Made by a program: the position numbers and the translations under genes | Source: Pedobacter cryotolerans | Lineage (GTDB): Bacteria; Bacteroidota; Bacteroidia; Sphingobacteriales; Sphingobacteriaceae | Length of the DNA stretch: 64,000 nucleotides | Direction: 5' to 3' | NCBI RefSeq assembly: GCF_005116475.1 | Contig: NZ_SWBO01000011.1 | Span: 1-64,000 of the forward strand | The notes under the pieces: generated by a model | Seen by the model: only the letters and a program-made list of their open reading frames with translations | The model's database searches: none | Told to the model about the DNA's origin: nothing | Part shown: positions 35,846 to 44,488 of the stretch, piece by piece | How positions within the stretch are numbered: the first letter of the stretch is position 1 | How the letters are laid out: the number at the start of each line of letters is the position of its first letter

Positions 35846-37816
35846 ATGCAAGAAATGAATAAGCCTATCCAATTAGAAGGTGGTTATTGTAATAGCCTAA
35901 CGCAATATTCGCGGTTTATAACAAGAGAAGTTCAAATTGGAAATATCCCAATGGGAGGTTCAAATCCAATCCGTATCCAAAGTATGACAACTACTGATAC
36001 CATGGATACTTTAGGTACTGTAGAGCAAACCATAAGGATGGTAGAATCTGGCTGTGAATATGTTCGTATTACTGCGCCAAGCATTAAGGAAGCAGAAAAT
36101 TTAGCTAATATTAAAAAAGAGCTTCGCTTACGCGGATACGATGTTCCACTAATTGCTGATATTCATTTTACACCAAATGCTGCCGAATCTGCTGCTCGGA
36201 TTGTAGAAAAAGTTCGTGTGAACCCAGGCAATTATGCTGATAAAAAGAAATTCGAAAATTTAGCCTATACTCAAGATACTTATCAAACAGAGCTTGAAAG
36301 GATTTATAAAAAGTTTACACCTTTAGTAAAAATCTGTAAAGAATATGGTACTGCTATGCGGATTGGTACCAACCATGGTTCTTTATCAGATCGTATCATG
36401 AGCCATTATGGTGATACACCTCGTGGAATGGTAGAGTCTGCAATGGAATTTATCCGCATGTGCGAAGACTTGAAGTTTTATAATTTGTGTATTTCTATGA
36501 AAGCGAGTAATACACAAGTGATGGTACAGGCCTACCGCTTGTTGGTAGAAACCATGGTAAAAGAAGGAATGAATTATCCTTTGCATTTGGGTGTAACCGA
36601 AGCTGGCGATGGAGAAGATGGTCGTATCAAATCTGCAGTTGGTATTGGAACCTTGCTTGCTGATGGTTTAGGAGATACCATTCGTGTTTCTTTAACAGAA
36701 GATCCAGAATTTGAAGCGCCAGTTGCCAGAGCATTGGCTAATAGGTACCCCCCTAACCCCCTGAAGGGGGAGTTGGAGCGGATTAAAGACTTTGCTTCCC
36801 CCTTTAGGGGGGCAGGGGGGTACAACCCATTCCAACATAAACGTAGAGTTACAAATGAAATAGAAAATCTGGGTGCACATCAAGTACCGAGAGTAATCAT
36901 CAATATCGAACAAGAAAATTTAAAAGACCCTGCCATTTTAAATCCAGTAGGTTACAATTATTCAGCATTGCTGGATAAGTATAATTTAACCGATCAGGCT
37001 TGTGATATGGTTTATTTAGGCGATCAATTACCTTCTTTTTCATTTCCTGGCGGATTGAAACAGCTTTATAACTATGCAACTTGGTTAAAGTTGGTGGACA
37101 AGCAAAATTGTCATCCGATATTTAGTTTAGCTGATTTTAATTCGGCTCAACAGAAAGATGAAAAGTTAAATTTCGTGAAAATTCTGGCTGAGGAATTAAA
37201 TGTTGAGCAATTAATAAATTTAGATAAAGCGGTATTGGTTTTATCAACCAATGCAGAAAATGCAATGCAAACTTTACGCAGTGCTTTTGTAAAATTATTA
37301 GCTGCGGGTATAAAAATTCCGGTAATTGTTGAACGTACATTTGATAAATTAACCATTGATGATTTTCAATTATACAGTTCTACTGATTTGGGAGGTTTAT
37401 TAATTGATGGGTTTGGGGATGGTGTGTGGATTAATGCTCCTGAAATTCCTTTATCGGTAATTAACTCTACTTCATTTGGTATTTTACAGGCTACACGTAC
37501 CCGTATTTCTAAAACAGAGTATATTTCTTGTCCGAGTTGTGGGCGAACCTTATTCGATTTACAAGAAACTACACAAGCAATAAGAGCAAGAACTTCTCAT
37601 TTAAAAGGGATTAAAATTGGTATTATGGGTTGTATTGTAAATGGTCCAGGCGAAATGGCAGATGCAGATTACGGTTATGTTGGTGCAGGAGTAGATCGAA
37701 TTACCTTATACCGCGGACAAGAAGTAGTTAAGAAAAATGTAAATACTGCCAATGCCATTAACGAACTGATAGAAATCATTAAAGGCGATGGTAATTGGGT
37801 ACCCCCAACCCCCTAA
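35846..37816 (+). CDS. ispG: 4-hydroxy-3-methylbut-2-enyl diphosphate synthase, long Bacteroidota/plant-type IspG
   Basis: The iron-sulfur enzyme of the non-mevalonate isoprenoid pathway, turning MEcPP into HMBPP. From this ATG it has 656 residues: N-terminal TIM barrel (about 20-300; IQSMTTTDT, LIADIHFTPNAA, RIGTNHGSL), an inserted second domain (about 330-540) as in plants and Chlamydiae, and a C-terminal [4Fe-4S] domain with CPSCGRTLFD and IMGCIVNGPGE. Two oddities come from palindromic repeats. Residues 301-326 (YPPNPLKGELERIKDFASPF then RGAGGY) are encoded by an inserted 79-bp palindrome at the junction of barrel and inserted domain. The last residues VPPTP and the stop codon come from a second palindrome. 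An ATG at 35855 is an alternative start; the earlier TTG lies inside the -7 box. Confidence 0.93.
   Translation: MQEMNKPIQLEGGYCNSLTQYSRFITREVQIGNIPMGGSNPIRIQSMTTTDTMDTLGTVEQTIRMVESGCEYVRITAPSIKEAENLANIKKELRLRGYDVPLIADIHFTPNAAESAARIVEKVRVNPGNYADKKKFENLAYTQDTYQTELERIYKKFTPLVKICKEYGTAMRIGTNHGSLSDRIMSHYGDTPRGMVESAMEFIRMCEDLKFYNLCISMKASNTQVMVQAYRLLVETMVKEGMNYPLHLGVTEAGDGEDGRIKSAVGIGTLLADGLGDTIRVSLTEDPEFEAPVARALANRYPPNPLKGELERIKDFASPFRGAGGYNPFQHKRRVTNEIENLGAHQVPRVIINIEQENLKDPAILNPVGYNYSALLDKYNLTDQACDMVYLGDQLPSFSFPGGLKQLYNYATWLKLVDKQNCHPIFSLADFNSAQQKDEKLNFVKILAEELNVEQLINLDKAVLVLSTNAENAMQTLRSAFVKLLAAGIKIPVIVERTFDKLTIDDFQLYSSTDLGGLLIDGFGDGVWINAPEIPLSVINSTSFGILQATRTRISKTEYISCPSCGRTLFDLQETTQAIRARTSHLKGIKIGIMGCIVNGPGEMADADYGYVGAGVDRITLYRGQEVVKKNVNTANAINELIEIIKGDGNWVPPTP
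36745..36823. repeat. C/G-rich palindromic element inserted in frame within ispG
   Basis: The left arm GTACCCCCCTAACCCCCTGA and the right arm (complement of GTACCCCCCTGCCCCCCTAA) match at about 24 of 27 positions around a central AT-rich loop. The coding part, 36746-36823, is 78 bp (26 codons) and open on the ispG frame. Because it is palindromic, the opposite strand is also open and encodes a very similar peptide. Confidence 0.8.
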
Positions 37817-37887
37817 AGGGGGCTATTGTAAGTATTACATTTGTTGCTGGCTTTAAAAGTCCCCTTTAGGGGATTTAGGGGTTTCCC
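37798..37887. repeat. C/G-rich palindrome between convergent ispG and yjbQ
   Basis: The left arm GGTACCCCCAACCCCCTAAA and the right arm (complement of GGAAACCCCTAAATCCCCTA) are separated by about 34 bp. The left TAA ends ispG and the right TAA ends the convergent YjbQ gene, so one element supplies both stops and probably the bidirectional terminator. Confidence 0.75.
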
Positions 37888-38294
37888 CAAGCAGTAATCA
37901 CTACATTTCTATTGCCGCCGTAATTTCTGTGTTCGCATAAATAAATTCCTTGCCAAGTACCTAGAGCAAGTTTTCCATTTCTAATTGGTATTAAAACAGA
38001 AGTATCCAGCAAAGCTGATTTAATGTGAGCAGGCATATCATCTGAGCCTTCGTAATCGTGCTGATAATCGGGATCATTTTCTTTAACTGCCTTGTTAAAC
38101 CACATTTCGAAATCTTTACGAACAGTTGGGTCTGCATTTTCATTAATGGTTAGCGAAGCTGATGTATGTTGAATAAAAACCTGCATCATGCCCACTTTAA
38201 ATTCCTTAATTTCTGGGATGGCGTGCAAAATTTCATCTGTAATCAAATGAAATCCTCGGTTTCTTGCTCTTAAGCTTATTGTTTTTTGGATCAT
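37875..38294 (-). CDS. YjbQ/UPF0047 family protein
   Basis: A 139-residue protein with the full UPF0047 signature: FIQHTSASLTINENADPTVR (about 45-64), the middle YEGSDDMPAHIKSALLDTSV and the C-terminal LGTWQGIYLCEHRN (His/Glu ligands of a putative metal site). The family is conserved and some members can replace thiamine phosphate synthase weakly. The physiological role is not settled. The final residues GNP and the stop are encoded by the arm of a palindromic repeat shared with ispG. Another palindromic repeat lies just upstream of its start. Confidence 0.88.
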   Translation of the reverse strand: MIQKTISLRARNRGFHLITDEILHAIPEIKEFKVGMMQVFIQHTSASLTINENADPTVRKDFEMWFNKAVKENDPDYQHDYEGSDDMPAHIKSALLDTSVLIPIRNGKLALGTWQGIYLCEHRNYGGNRNVVITAWGNP

Positions 38295-38311
38295 TTTTAT
38301 TTTACATTGTC

Positions 38312-38384
38312 ATGCTGAGCGTAGTCGAAGCATCTCTGTAAAAATACATTATAGAGATCCTTCACTGCGTTCTGGATGACAAAA
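38312..38384. repeat. REP-like palindrome, well-paired copy
   Basis: The left arm TTGTCATGCTGAGCGTAGTC runs on to GAAGCATCTCTGTA. The right arm is its complement with a few changes (TATAGAGATCCTTCACTGCG, then TTCTGGATGACAA). Each arm is about 33 bases. It lies between the cupin gene and yjbQ (both minus strand). Confidence 0.75.
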
Positions 38385-38390
38385 TCGTGG

Positions 38391-38723
38391 TTAATACTTA
38401 AAATCTTCTCTTCCCGGACTAAAAATATCCAACAATGTACAATCAGTTATAGCTCTTCCGCCATGCGGCACATTGCAAGGTATAAGAACAAATTTACCAG
38501 TATCTAAAATTTGAGTTTCTTCGCCAACGGTCATCTCAAATTGCCCTTTTAGTACGAATGCACATTGGTGGTGTGGGTGACTATGAATAGGAGAGTCGCT
38601 CCCAGCTTTAATATCGATAAAATTGATGGTATTATTATCTGTATGTATCAATTTAGAAAAAAAGCCTGGGCTCATTTCTTTAACTTCAATATCGGCAAAC
38701 TCTCGGAAAATTTCTTTGTTCAT
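38391..38723 (-). CDS. Small cupin-domain protein
   Basis: A 110-residue single-domain cupin. The metal-binding motif 1 is HSHPHHQCAFVLKGQ (H47, H49, H52 region) with the Glu/Gln at the expected later position, and motif 2 is IPCNVPHGGRAI (H87). Single cupins of this size bind a metal and often sense or isomerise small molecules; no specific substrate can be assigned. It is a single gene on the minus strand. Its stop lies 6 bp from a REP-like palindrome that may form the 3' hairpin. Confidence 0.82.
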   Translation of the reverse strand: MNKEIFREFADIEVKEMSPGFFSKLIHTDNNTINFIDIKAGSDSPIHSHPHHQCAFVLKGQFEMTVGEETQILDTGKFVLIPCNVPHGGRAITDCTLLDIFSPGREDFKY

Positions 38724-39118
38724 GATTTTATTTAATCTGTAAAGTTATTGATTTTTAAGCAACGAAATATCTTAAAATAGTTGATGTATAATCTTGTTTT
38801 AAAGAATTTGAAAATCAGTTTCCGTAATACTTTGATCATTACAGTCCCGTTATTCGTTTCAATCTTTTTTTCGTATCAAACCTCGTAGGTTTTTTAGACC
38901 TACCGGGTTTAAAAACGCAGGCTTATGCAACTATTTAGGTCTAAGCGTATAACAATCCCTCATAGTAGTATAAGCTAATGTTCTATAAACGGGATTTTAA
39001 CGTAAATCCTTTTTGTGTCATGCTGAGCTTAGTCGAAGCACACAAAAAGATTGTAGTGAAAGCCCGACTAATTTTAATAATAGCTTTTGTCTCTGCTTTT
39101 CAAAAGAAAATCTAATTA
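38724..39118. repeat. 395-bp gene-free spacer with palindromes
   Basis: No gene is seen. A palindrome of the form AACCTCGTAGG ... CCTACCGGGTT lies at 38878-38910 with an AT loop. A single-arm REP-like copy (CATGCTGAGCTTAGTCGAAG) lies at 39016-39040 and is followed at once by AAAGATTGTAGTGAAAGCCC. The latter relates to the repeat at 1972-2023 on the other strand. The mosaic ends at the hydrolase stop. Confidence 0.6.
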
Positions 39119-39952
39119 TTATCTGGATAACACCTCATTCAAAAATATTAAACTCCTTTCGCAAACCTGCAAAAGCTGTACGGGTAAAGTCTCTTTCTCA
39201 AAAGGATGAGATGCGCCATAAACATGATTTGCACCTTCAATTTTTACCAATCTGCTGTTTAGGTTTGTCCCATTGAGTTTTTGTGCATGTGCAAAGAGTA
39301 CATTTACATCATCATCGCCCTGCACAATTAACCACGGAATGTTTATCCGCTTTGCGTTTGCTAAAATATCAAACTGTTGTTGGTTAGCCTCAAAATCTTG
39401 TAGCAAAGTTACATTTAATGGCATTTTTTCTTTTGTGCGAGCGTTAATCACATCAATTTTTCCGTTTTTTCTCCAGTCATCTTCCTGCTCTTTTTTCCAT
39501 AAACTGTTAAAAGTAGAGATTGCACTCCAAGTAATTAAACCCTTCACATGAGGGTTGTTTACAGCTTGCAAAATTGCCAAACCACCGCCTCTGCTGTGGC
39601 CTATTACAAAAACAGAATCAACATTTAAGTTAGCTATGGCATAACTAATTATCAAATCAACATCCAACATCTCTTTGCTAATTGTATTTGCAGCAAAACT
39701 TTTCATGTCAGTAACATCAGTAGGTTTTTGCGGATCAACACCACTATGCGATAAATTAAATTTCAAATATCGAAAGCCTTGACTTGCAAAATACCTTGCA
39801 ATTAAGTTATGTGCACCCCAATCTTTAAAACCTTTAAATCCATGTATAAAAATTATTAAAGCTGCATTTGTATTTCTATCGTCATAAGTAATGTCGCCAA
39901 TTATTGTTTTTTGCTCTGCCCCAATTATCGAAAATGAGTTTTGATGTATCAT
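39119..39952 (-). CDS. Alpha/beta hydrolase, dienelactone hydrolase/acyl-peptidase-like
   Basis: A 277-residue cytoplasmic hydrolase with the oxyanion segment FIHGFKGFKDWG (35-46), nucleophile S120 in IGHSRGGGLA, a likely acid D214 or D215 in VQGDDDVNV and catalytic H243 in EGANHVYG. The HGFKGFKDWG start is typical of a Bacteroidota group of predicted esterases or acyl-aminoacyl-type hydrolases. The substrate is unknown. It is a single gene, divergent from hemA with a 175-bp AT-rich shared upstream region in which no strong operator is seen. Confidence 0.85.
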   Translation of the reverse strand: MIHQNSFSIIGAEQKTIIGDITYDDRNTNAALIIFIHGFKGFKDWGAHNLIARYFASQGFRYLKFNLSHSGVDPQKPTDVTDMKSFAANTISKEMLDVDLIISYAIANLNVDSVFVIGHSRGGGLAILQAVNNPHVKGLITWSAISTFNSLWKKEQEDDWRKNGKIDVINARTKEKMPLNVTLLQDFEANQQQFDILANAKRINIPWLIVQGDDDVNVLFAHAQKLNGTNLNSRLVKIEGANHVYGASHPFEKETLPVQLLQVCERSLIFLNEVLSR

Positions 39953-40127
39953 AATCTGTATTTAAATAACACTAGTACCCAATATAACAAAATTATTTTA
40001 GCAAGGTTTAGTTGAATTTAGTTTATTTAAAATCTTTCTAAATTAGGGCTAAATTACAGCTCAATGACAGATTTACCACTTAACGTTTTTACTTTTGTTA
40101 CACTAAAAATAACAGGCTAACCCTATT

Positions 40128-41354
40128 TTGGAATATTTAAAGATTATTGCATTTACACACAAGCAAATTGACCTAAAAGCCTTAGGTAAATTAGTGATTT
40201 GTGAGCATACGCTGGATGATAGGTTGAGGAATATCCAATCGGAACTAAATATTAGAGAAATATTTTATGTTGGTACTTGTAACCGCGTAGAATTTATTTT
40301 TACCTCTGCAGCAGCATTAGATAAAGAATTTATCAGTCGGTTTTTACATGTATTAGATATGGGCTTACCTGAGCAATACATGGAACAGTTTATAGCAAAT
40401 GTTTCTGTTTACGAGAAAACTCAGGCTTTTAATCATTTATTACGTACATCTTGCTCATTAGAAAGCTTAGTTGTTGGCGAGAAAGAAATTTTAGCACAAG
40501 TTCGCAAAGCTTACGAAGCTTGCAGAATTGCTGGTTTTACTGGCGATTATATGCGAATGATTATGAACCGTGTTGTTAAAACCGCAAAAGAGGTTTATAC
40601 GCACACCAATATTTCAAAAAATCCGGTTTCTATTGTTTCTTTAGCTTACCGCAAATTACGTGAGCTAAATGTTTGTGCAAATTCTCGCTTGTTAATTATT
40701 GGTGCAGGTGAAACCAATAAAAATATAGCACAATACCTTAAAAAGCATAAATACGCTAACTTTTCTATTTTTAACAGAACGGTAGCTAATGCCGAAAGTT
40801 TGGCTAAAGATTTAAATGGTACAGCATATCCGTTAAGCGAATTAGAAAATTACAGCAAAGGCTTTGATGTAATTATCACTTGTACAGGTTCTACTGAGCC
40901 AATTATAACCGAAGAAATTTATAATAAGTTATTGCAAGGAGAAATTGGTAAAAAGGTAATCGTTGATTTAGCTATACCTAATGACATTGCACCAGAAGTT
41001 GTTAAAAATTTCCCTTTGCATTACATTGAGGTAGAATCTTTAAAAGAAATTGCCCGTAAAAATATTCAAGAGCGTTATGACGAATTAATTAACGCCGAAC
41101 AAATCATTGAAGCAAATATTAGTGAGTTTGATGCCGTTTTACGTCAGCGTAAAATTGAAATTGCCATGAGCGATGTGCCTCAAAAAATAAAAGACATTAA
41201 ACATAAAGCAATTAATGCTGTTTTTGCCGATGAAATCAATACACTTGATGATAACTCTAGAGCAGTATTGGAAAAAGTAATGGATTACATGGAAAAGAAA
41301 TACATTAAAATTCCGATGGTGATGGCAAAAGAAATACTGGTTAAAAACAGTTAA
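40128..41354 (+). CDS. hemA: Glutamyl-tRNA reductase
   Basis: First committed step of C5-pathway heme synthesis: reduction of glutamyl-tRNA(Glu) to glutamate-1-semialdehyde with NADPH. A 408-residue protein with catalytic C51 in YVGTCNRVEF, the conserved SLVVGEKEILAQVR, the NADPH-binding LLIIGAGETN (about 189-198), and a helical dimerisation domain at the C-terminus. The start is a TTG; the next ATG lies far inside the catalytic domain and no ATG lies upstream in frame, so TTG is supported. Heads the plus-strand heme gene cluster. Product passes to HemL, encoded about 3 kb downstream. Confidence 0.93.
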   Translation: MEYLKIIAFTHKQIDLKALGKLVICEHTLDDRLRNIQSELNIREIFYVGTCNRVEFIFTSAAALDKEFISRFLHVLDMGLPEQYMEQFIANVSVYEKTQAFNHLLRTSCSLESLVVGEKEILAQVRKAYEACRIAGFTGDYMRMIMNRVVKTAKEVYTHTNISKNPVSIVSLAYRKLRELNVCANSRLLIIGAGETNKNIAQYLKKHKYANFSIFNRTVANAESLAKDLNGTAYPLSELENYSKGFDVIITCTGSTEPIITEEIYNKLLQGEIGKKVIVDLAIPNDIAPEVVKNFPLHYIEVESLKEIARKNIQERYDELINAEQIIEANISEFDAVLRQRKIEIAMSDVPQKIKDIKHKAINAVFADEINTLDDNSRAVLEKVMDYMEKKYIKIPMVMAKEILVKNS

Positions 41355-41437
41355 AAAGATTTGCGTATTGAGATTTTAGGCCAAATCAATCTTAATATTC
41401 TTTGTTTTCTTTTTGTCTATATGGTACTGCAATGCGT

Positions 41438-41500
41438 AGGGCAACATTACAACCATTCAACGTTCTAACATTTCAATTCCAATCAATCATTCAAAATTCT
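41438..41500. repeat. 8-bp phased tract before hemC
   Basis: Octamers such as CAACATTA, CAACCATT, CAACGTTC, TAACATTT, CAATTCCA lie between hemA and the hemC-hemD gene. The C/A-rich, G-poor strand is the coding strand. Confidence 0.6.
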
Positions 41501-41526
41501 TAATTTAGCGGAAAATCTTATATAAA

Positions 41527-43098
41527 GTGAAGAAAGTAATTATCGGTACCCGTGGAAGTGATTTAGCATTATGGCAAGCAAACCACACTAAAGATAGATT
41601 AGCGAGCATTGGAATAGATGCAGAACTAAAAATTATAAAAACGCAGGGCGATAAAATATTAAATCTTCGTTTAGATAAGCTAGAAGGAAAAGGATTTTTT
41701 ACTAAAGAATTAGAAGAAGAACTTTTAGGTGGCACTATTGATATCGCGGTTCACTCTCACAAAGATTTGCCAACAACAAATCCGCCAGGATTAATTATTG
41801 CTGCAGTTTTTGAAAGAGAAGATCCATCAGAATTGTTATTGGTGTTAAAAGACACAGTAGATGTAACCCAAAAATTATCTTTAAAAACTGGTGCAATTGT
41901 AGGTACTTCTTCAAACCGTCGTAAGGCACAAATGTTAGCTTTAAGATCTGATTTAAATATTGAAGATTTACGTGGTAATGTACCAACGCGTATTCAAAAG
42001 TTACGTAATGAAGATTATGATGCTATTTTATTGGCAAAAGCTGGTGTAAATAGATTAAATATAGATTTAAGTGAGTTTCATGTAGAAGTTGTAGATACAA
42101 CTGAATTGGTTCCTGCACCTGCTCAAGGTGCTTTGGCTATTCAAATTCGTGAAAATGATAACGAACTTTTTACTGCTTTGCAACAAATAAACGATGCTGC
42201 AACGGCCGAAGAAATTGCTGTAGAACGTAAAGTGCTAAACCTTTTTGAAGGTGGTTGCCACATGCCTTTAGGCTGTTATTGCAAAAAAGAAAACGGTCTT
42301 TTTGAGGTTTGGACTTCTAAAGCAGAAACAGATGAGGATTTTCCGGATAGACTTTTTGTAAGAGCCGAAACAACAGAAGGTTTAGCTGAGAAAATTGTAG
42401 CTAAGTTTAGTAAAGAAAGAAAAATGCCAGCTAAGGTGTTTATTTCAAGAGAAATTGGCGAACACAGCTATTTCAGAAAAGCCTTAGCTAAACATGAAAT
42501 AGAAATTGATGGACGGTCATTAATTCGTACTTTTCCTATCGTAAATATTTTAGATCCTTTTTATTTAAAAAATATTGATTGGATTTTCTTTAGCAGTAGA
42601 AACGGAGTAGAATACTTCTTTAAGTTAAATCCTGCATTAAGCAAAAAGGTAAAATTTGGAGTTGTTGGTCGTGGTTCTGAAGCTACGCTAAGAAAATTTG
42701 GTCATTTGGCAGATTTTGTTGGCGAAAGTGGAGACATTGTTGAAGTAGCAGAAGAGTTTGCAAAATTGGTTACAGGCCAAACGGTGATGTTTCCAAGAGC
42801 ACAAGATTCGCTTTTAACGATACAAAAATCATTAGGTGCTGATACAAAAATTGTTGACTTGCCGATTTACGAAACCGTTGTTGCCGATGATATTGATGGT
42901 ACTACAGCCGAAGTATTGATTTTTACCAGTCCGAGTAATGTACATGCTTATTTTGCTGATAACTTATTAGACCCAGAACAAAAAGTAATTGCCATTGGTA
43001 ACTCAACAGGTAAAAAATTCGATGAAATGGGCGTAAAATACGTTTTACCTTATTCACCAGATGAAATTGGTTTGGCAGAGGCTGTTTTTGGAATATAA
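41527..43098 (+). CDS. hemCD: Fused hydroxymethylbilane synthase and uroporphyrinogen-III synthase
   Basis: A 523-residue two-domain fusion. Residues 1-300 are porphobilinogen deaminase: IGTRGSDLALWQA (6-18), catalytic D80 in HSHKDLP, TSSNRRKAQ, LRGNVPTR and the dipyrromethane-cofactor C244 in EGGCHMPLG. Residues about 302-523 are uroporphyrinogen-III synthase: KVFISREIG, IFFSSRNGVEYFF, FGVVGRGSEATLRKFG, FTSPSNVHAYF, IAIGNSTGKKF. The two activities are sequential, and fusion would channel the unstable hydroxymethylbilane directly to ring closure. The start is GTG. Separate hemC and hemD are more common, though such fusions occur in Bacteroidota. Confidence 0.9.
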   Translation: MKKVIIGTRGSDLALWQANHTKDRLASIGIDAELKIIKTQGDKILNLRLDKLEGKGFFTKELEEELLGGTIDIAVHSHKDLPTTNPPGLIIAAVFEREDPSELLLVLKDTVDVTQKLSLKTGAIVGTSSNRRKAQMLALRSDLNIEDLRGNVPTRIQKLRNEDYDAILLAKAGVNRLNIDLSEFHVEVVDTTELVPAPAQGALAIQIRENDNELFTALQQINDAATAEEIAVERKVLNLFEGGCHMPLGCYCKKENGLFEVWTSKAETDEDFPDRLFVRAETTEGLAEKIVAKFSKERKMPAKVFISREIGEHSYFRKALAKHEIEIDGRSLIRTFPIVNILDPFYLKNIDWIFFSSRNGVEYFFKLNPALSKKVKFGVVGRGSEATLRKFGHLADFVGESGDIVEVAEEFAKLVTGQTVMFPRAQDSLLTIQKSLGADTKIVDLPIYETVVADDIDGTTAEVLIFTSPSNVHAYFADNLLDPEQKVIAIGNSTGKKFDEMGVKYVLPYSPDEIGLAEAVFGI

Positions 43099-43385
43099 AA
43101 GCCTCTCCCCTAAATCCCCTCTACAGAAGAGAGGGGACTTTTGGACAGAAGATATTAGCATTAATTGCAACATATTTTTACGGTTGCATTTAAGGCGTTT
43201 AGAAAGTCCTCCCTTCTGGGGAGGGACGGGTGGGGCTTTAAAGCGGTTGTAGTAAAAGAAAGTTGTTAGCACTAAACTTTCTTAACTAAACCTGATAGCA
43301 GTGAATCCCGATTTTTCATCGGGAGTAACGAATAGCAGGACTACCTTAACAAAAGAACCACTGGAACTGCTTTTCTAAAAAATGA
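43097..43385. repeat. Repeat-filled spacer between hemCD and hemB
   Basis: At 43097-43244 there is a C/G-rich palindrome with long arms (AAAGCCTCTCCCCTAAATCC and the complement of AAAGCCCCACCCGTCCCTCC) separated by about 55 bp. It may form the hemCD terminator. At 43283-43385 there is a copy of the scaffold repeat (AAACCTGATAGCAGTGAA ... GAATAGCAGGACTA) carrying a TCCCGATTTTTCATCGGGA hairpin in its middle. No gene lies in this 356-bp gap. Confidence 0.7.
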
Positions 43386-43454
43386 TATTTAGGTTATCAT
43401 ACTAAATTTTAAAATAAATAGGTTTGCAGTTTAATACATATCAACACCAAATTT

Positions 43455-44423
43455 ATGTTCAGACCACGTAGGTTAAGAAAAAATCCAGTTGTTAGAGAAC
43501 TAATTGCCGAAACGCGATTGTCAAAGGATATGTTTATCTATCCTTATTTTGTAGTTCCAGGAAATGGAGTTACAAAGGCAATTGATGCCATGCCTGGAAT
43601 TAACCATTTTTCTACAGATACTTTATTAAAAGATGTAGAAAAAGGATTAAAATTAGGTGTAAACAAAATCATGCTTTTTGGGGTGGGAGATGAAAAAAGT
43701 GATGATGCAAAATCTGCTTTTGATCCAAATTCTTTAGTGCCTGTAGCAGTTAAACAATTAAAACAAAACTTTGGCGATGATTTGTACGTAGTTACTGATG
43801 TATGCGTTTGTTCTTACACTACACATGGTCATTGTGGTATCATGAAAGATGATTATATCCAAAATGATTTATCGGTTGATTTGATTGCTAAAATGGCCTT
43901 AGCCCATGCTGCGGCAGGTGCAGATATGTTGGCACCTTCAGATATGATGGACGGCAGAGTTGCAGCAATAAGAAGTACTTTAGAGCAAAATGGCTTTGCC
44001 AACACAGCAATTATGAGCCACGCTACCAAATTTGCATCGGCCTATTACGGGCCTTTTAGAGAAGCGGCAGATTGTGCGCCAAATAAAGGAGATAGAAAAG
44101 CTTACCAAATGGATTACCGAAATGGAACAGAGGCAGTAAGGGAAGCTTTATTAGATGAAAGTGAAGGTGCAGATGTGTTAATGGTTAAACCTGCTTTAGC
44201 TTATTTAGATATCATTAGCAAATTGAAACAAAACAGCGATTTACCAATTGCTTGTTACAATGTATCGGGAGAATACTCGATGATAAAAGCAGCTGCGCAA
44301 AAAGGCTGGATAGATGAACAAAAAGTGGTTATGGAAACCATGCATGCCTTTGCAAGAGCGGGAGCAAGCATTATAACCACTTACCACATTAGAGATATTG
44401 TAGAACAAGGCTGGATGCCATAG
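43455..44423 (+). CDS. hemB: Porphobilinogen synthase (delta-aminolevulinate dehydratase)
   Basis: Condenses two 5-aminolevulinate molecules to porphobilinogen. At 322 residues it has the family length. The zinc site is DVCVCSYTTHGHCG (C117, C119, C127), so this is a Zn-dependent rather than Mg-only form. Schiff-base lysines are K192 in SHATKFASAYYGPFR and K245 in LMVKPALAYLD. The RPRRLRKNPVVRELI N-terminal arm mediates oligomerisation. It is followed by hemL after 65 bp, with a small hairpin between. Confidence 0.95.
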   Translation: MFRPRRLRKNPVVRELIAETRLSKDMFIYPYFVVPGNGVTKAIDAMPGINHFSTDTLLKDVEKGLKLGVNKIMLFGVGDEKSDDAKSAFDPNSLVPVAVKQLKQNFGDDLYVVTDVCVCSYTTHGHCGIMKDDYIQNDLSVDLIAKMALAHAAAGADMLAPSDMMDGRVAAIRSTLEQNGFANTAIMSHATKFASAYYGPFREAADCAPNKGDRKAYQMDYRNGTEAVREALLDESEGADVLMVKPALAYLDIISKLKQNSDLPIACYNVSGEYSMIKAAAQKGWIDEQKVVMETMHAFARAGASIITTYHIRDIVEQGWMP

Positions 44424-44442
44424 GTTAAGCGTTTGGAGATAG

Positions 44443-44469
44443 GCGTAATAAACGCAAAACGCATTACGC
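44443..44469 (+). repeat. Hairpin between hemB and hemL
   Basis: GCGTAAT and ATTACGC form a perfect 7-bp stem around AACGCAAAACGC. It has no T run, so it is more likely an mRNA processing or stability hairpin than a terminator. It resembles the GCGTAA/TTACGC stem at 33775-33818. Confidence 0.45.
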
Positions 44470-44488
44470 TAGACAAAAAATTCAAGAC

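Noticed and set aside
36574..36913. Antisense frames over ispG with a Pro/Gly-rich peptide like the sense insert
   Set aside because: The similarity follows from the palindrome, which encodes related peptides on both strands; there is no separate gene.
39013..39276. Open frame of 87 codons starting in a REP-like repeat, plus strand
   Set aside because: It overlaps the hydrolase gene antisense and begins within repeat sequence.
43061..43252. Small open frames over the hemCD 3' end and following palindrome
   Set aside because: They arise from the C/G-rich palindromic repeat and the hemCD shadow; no start signal or family match.
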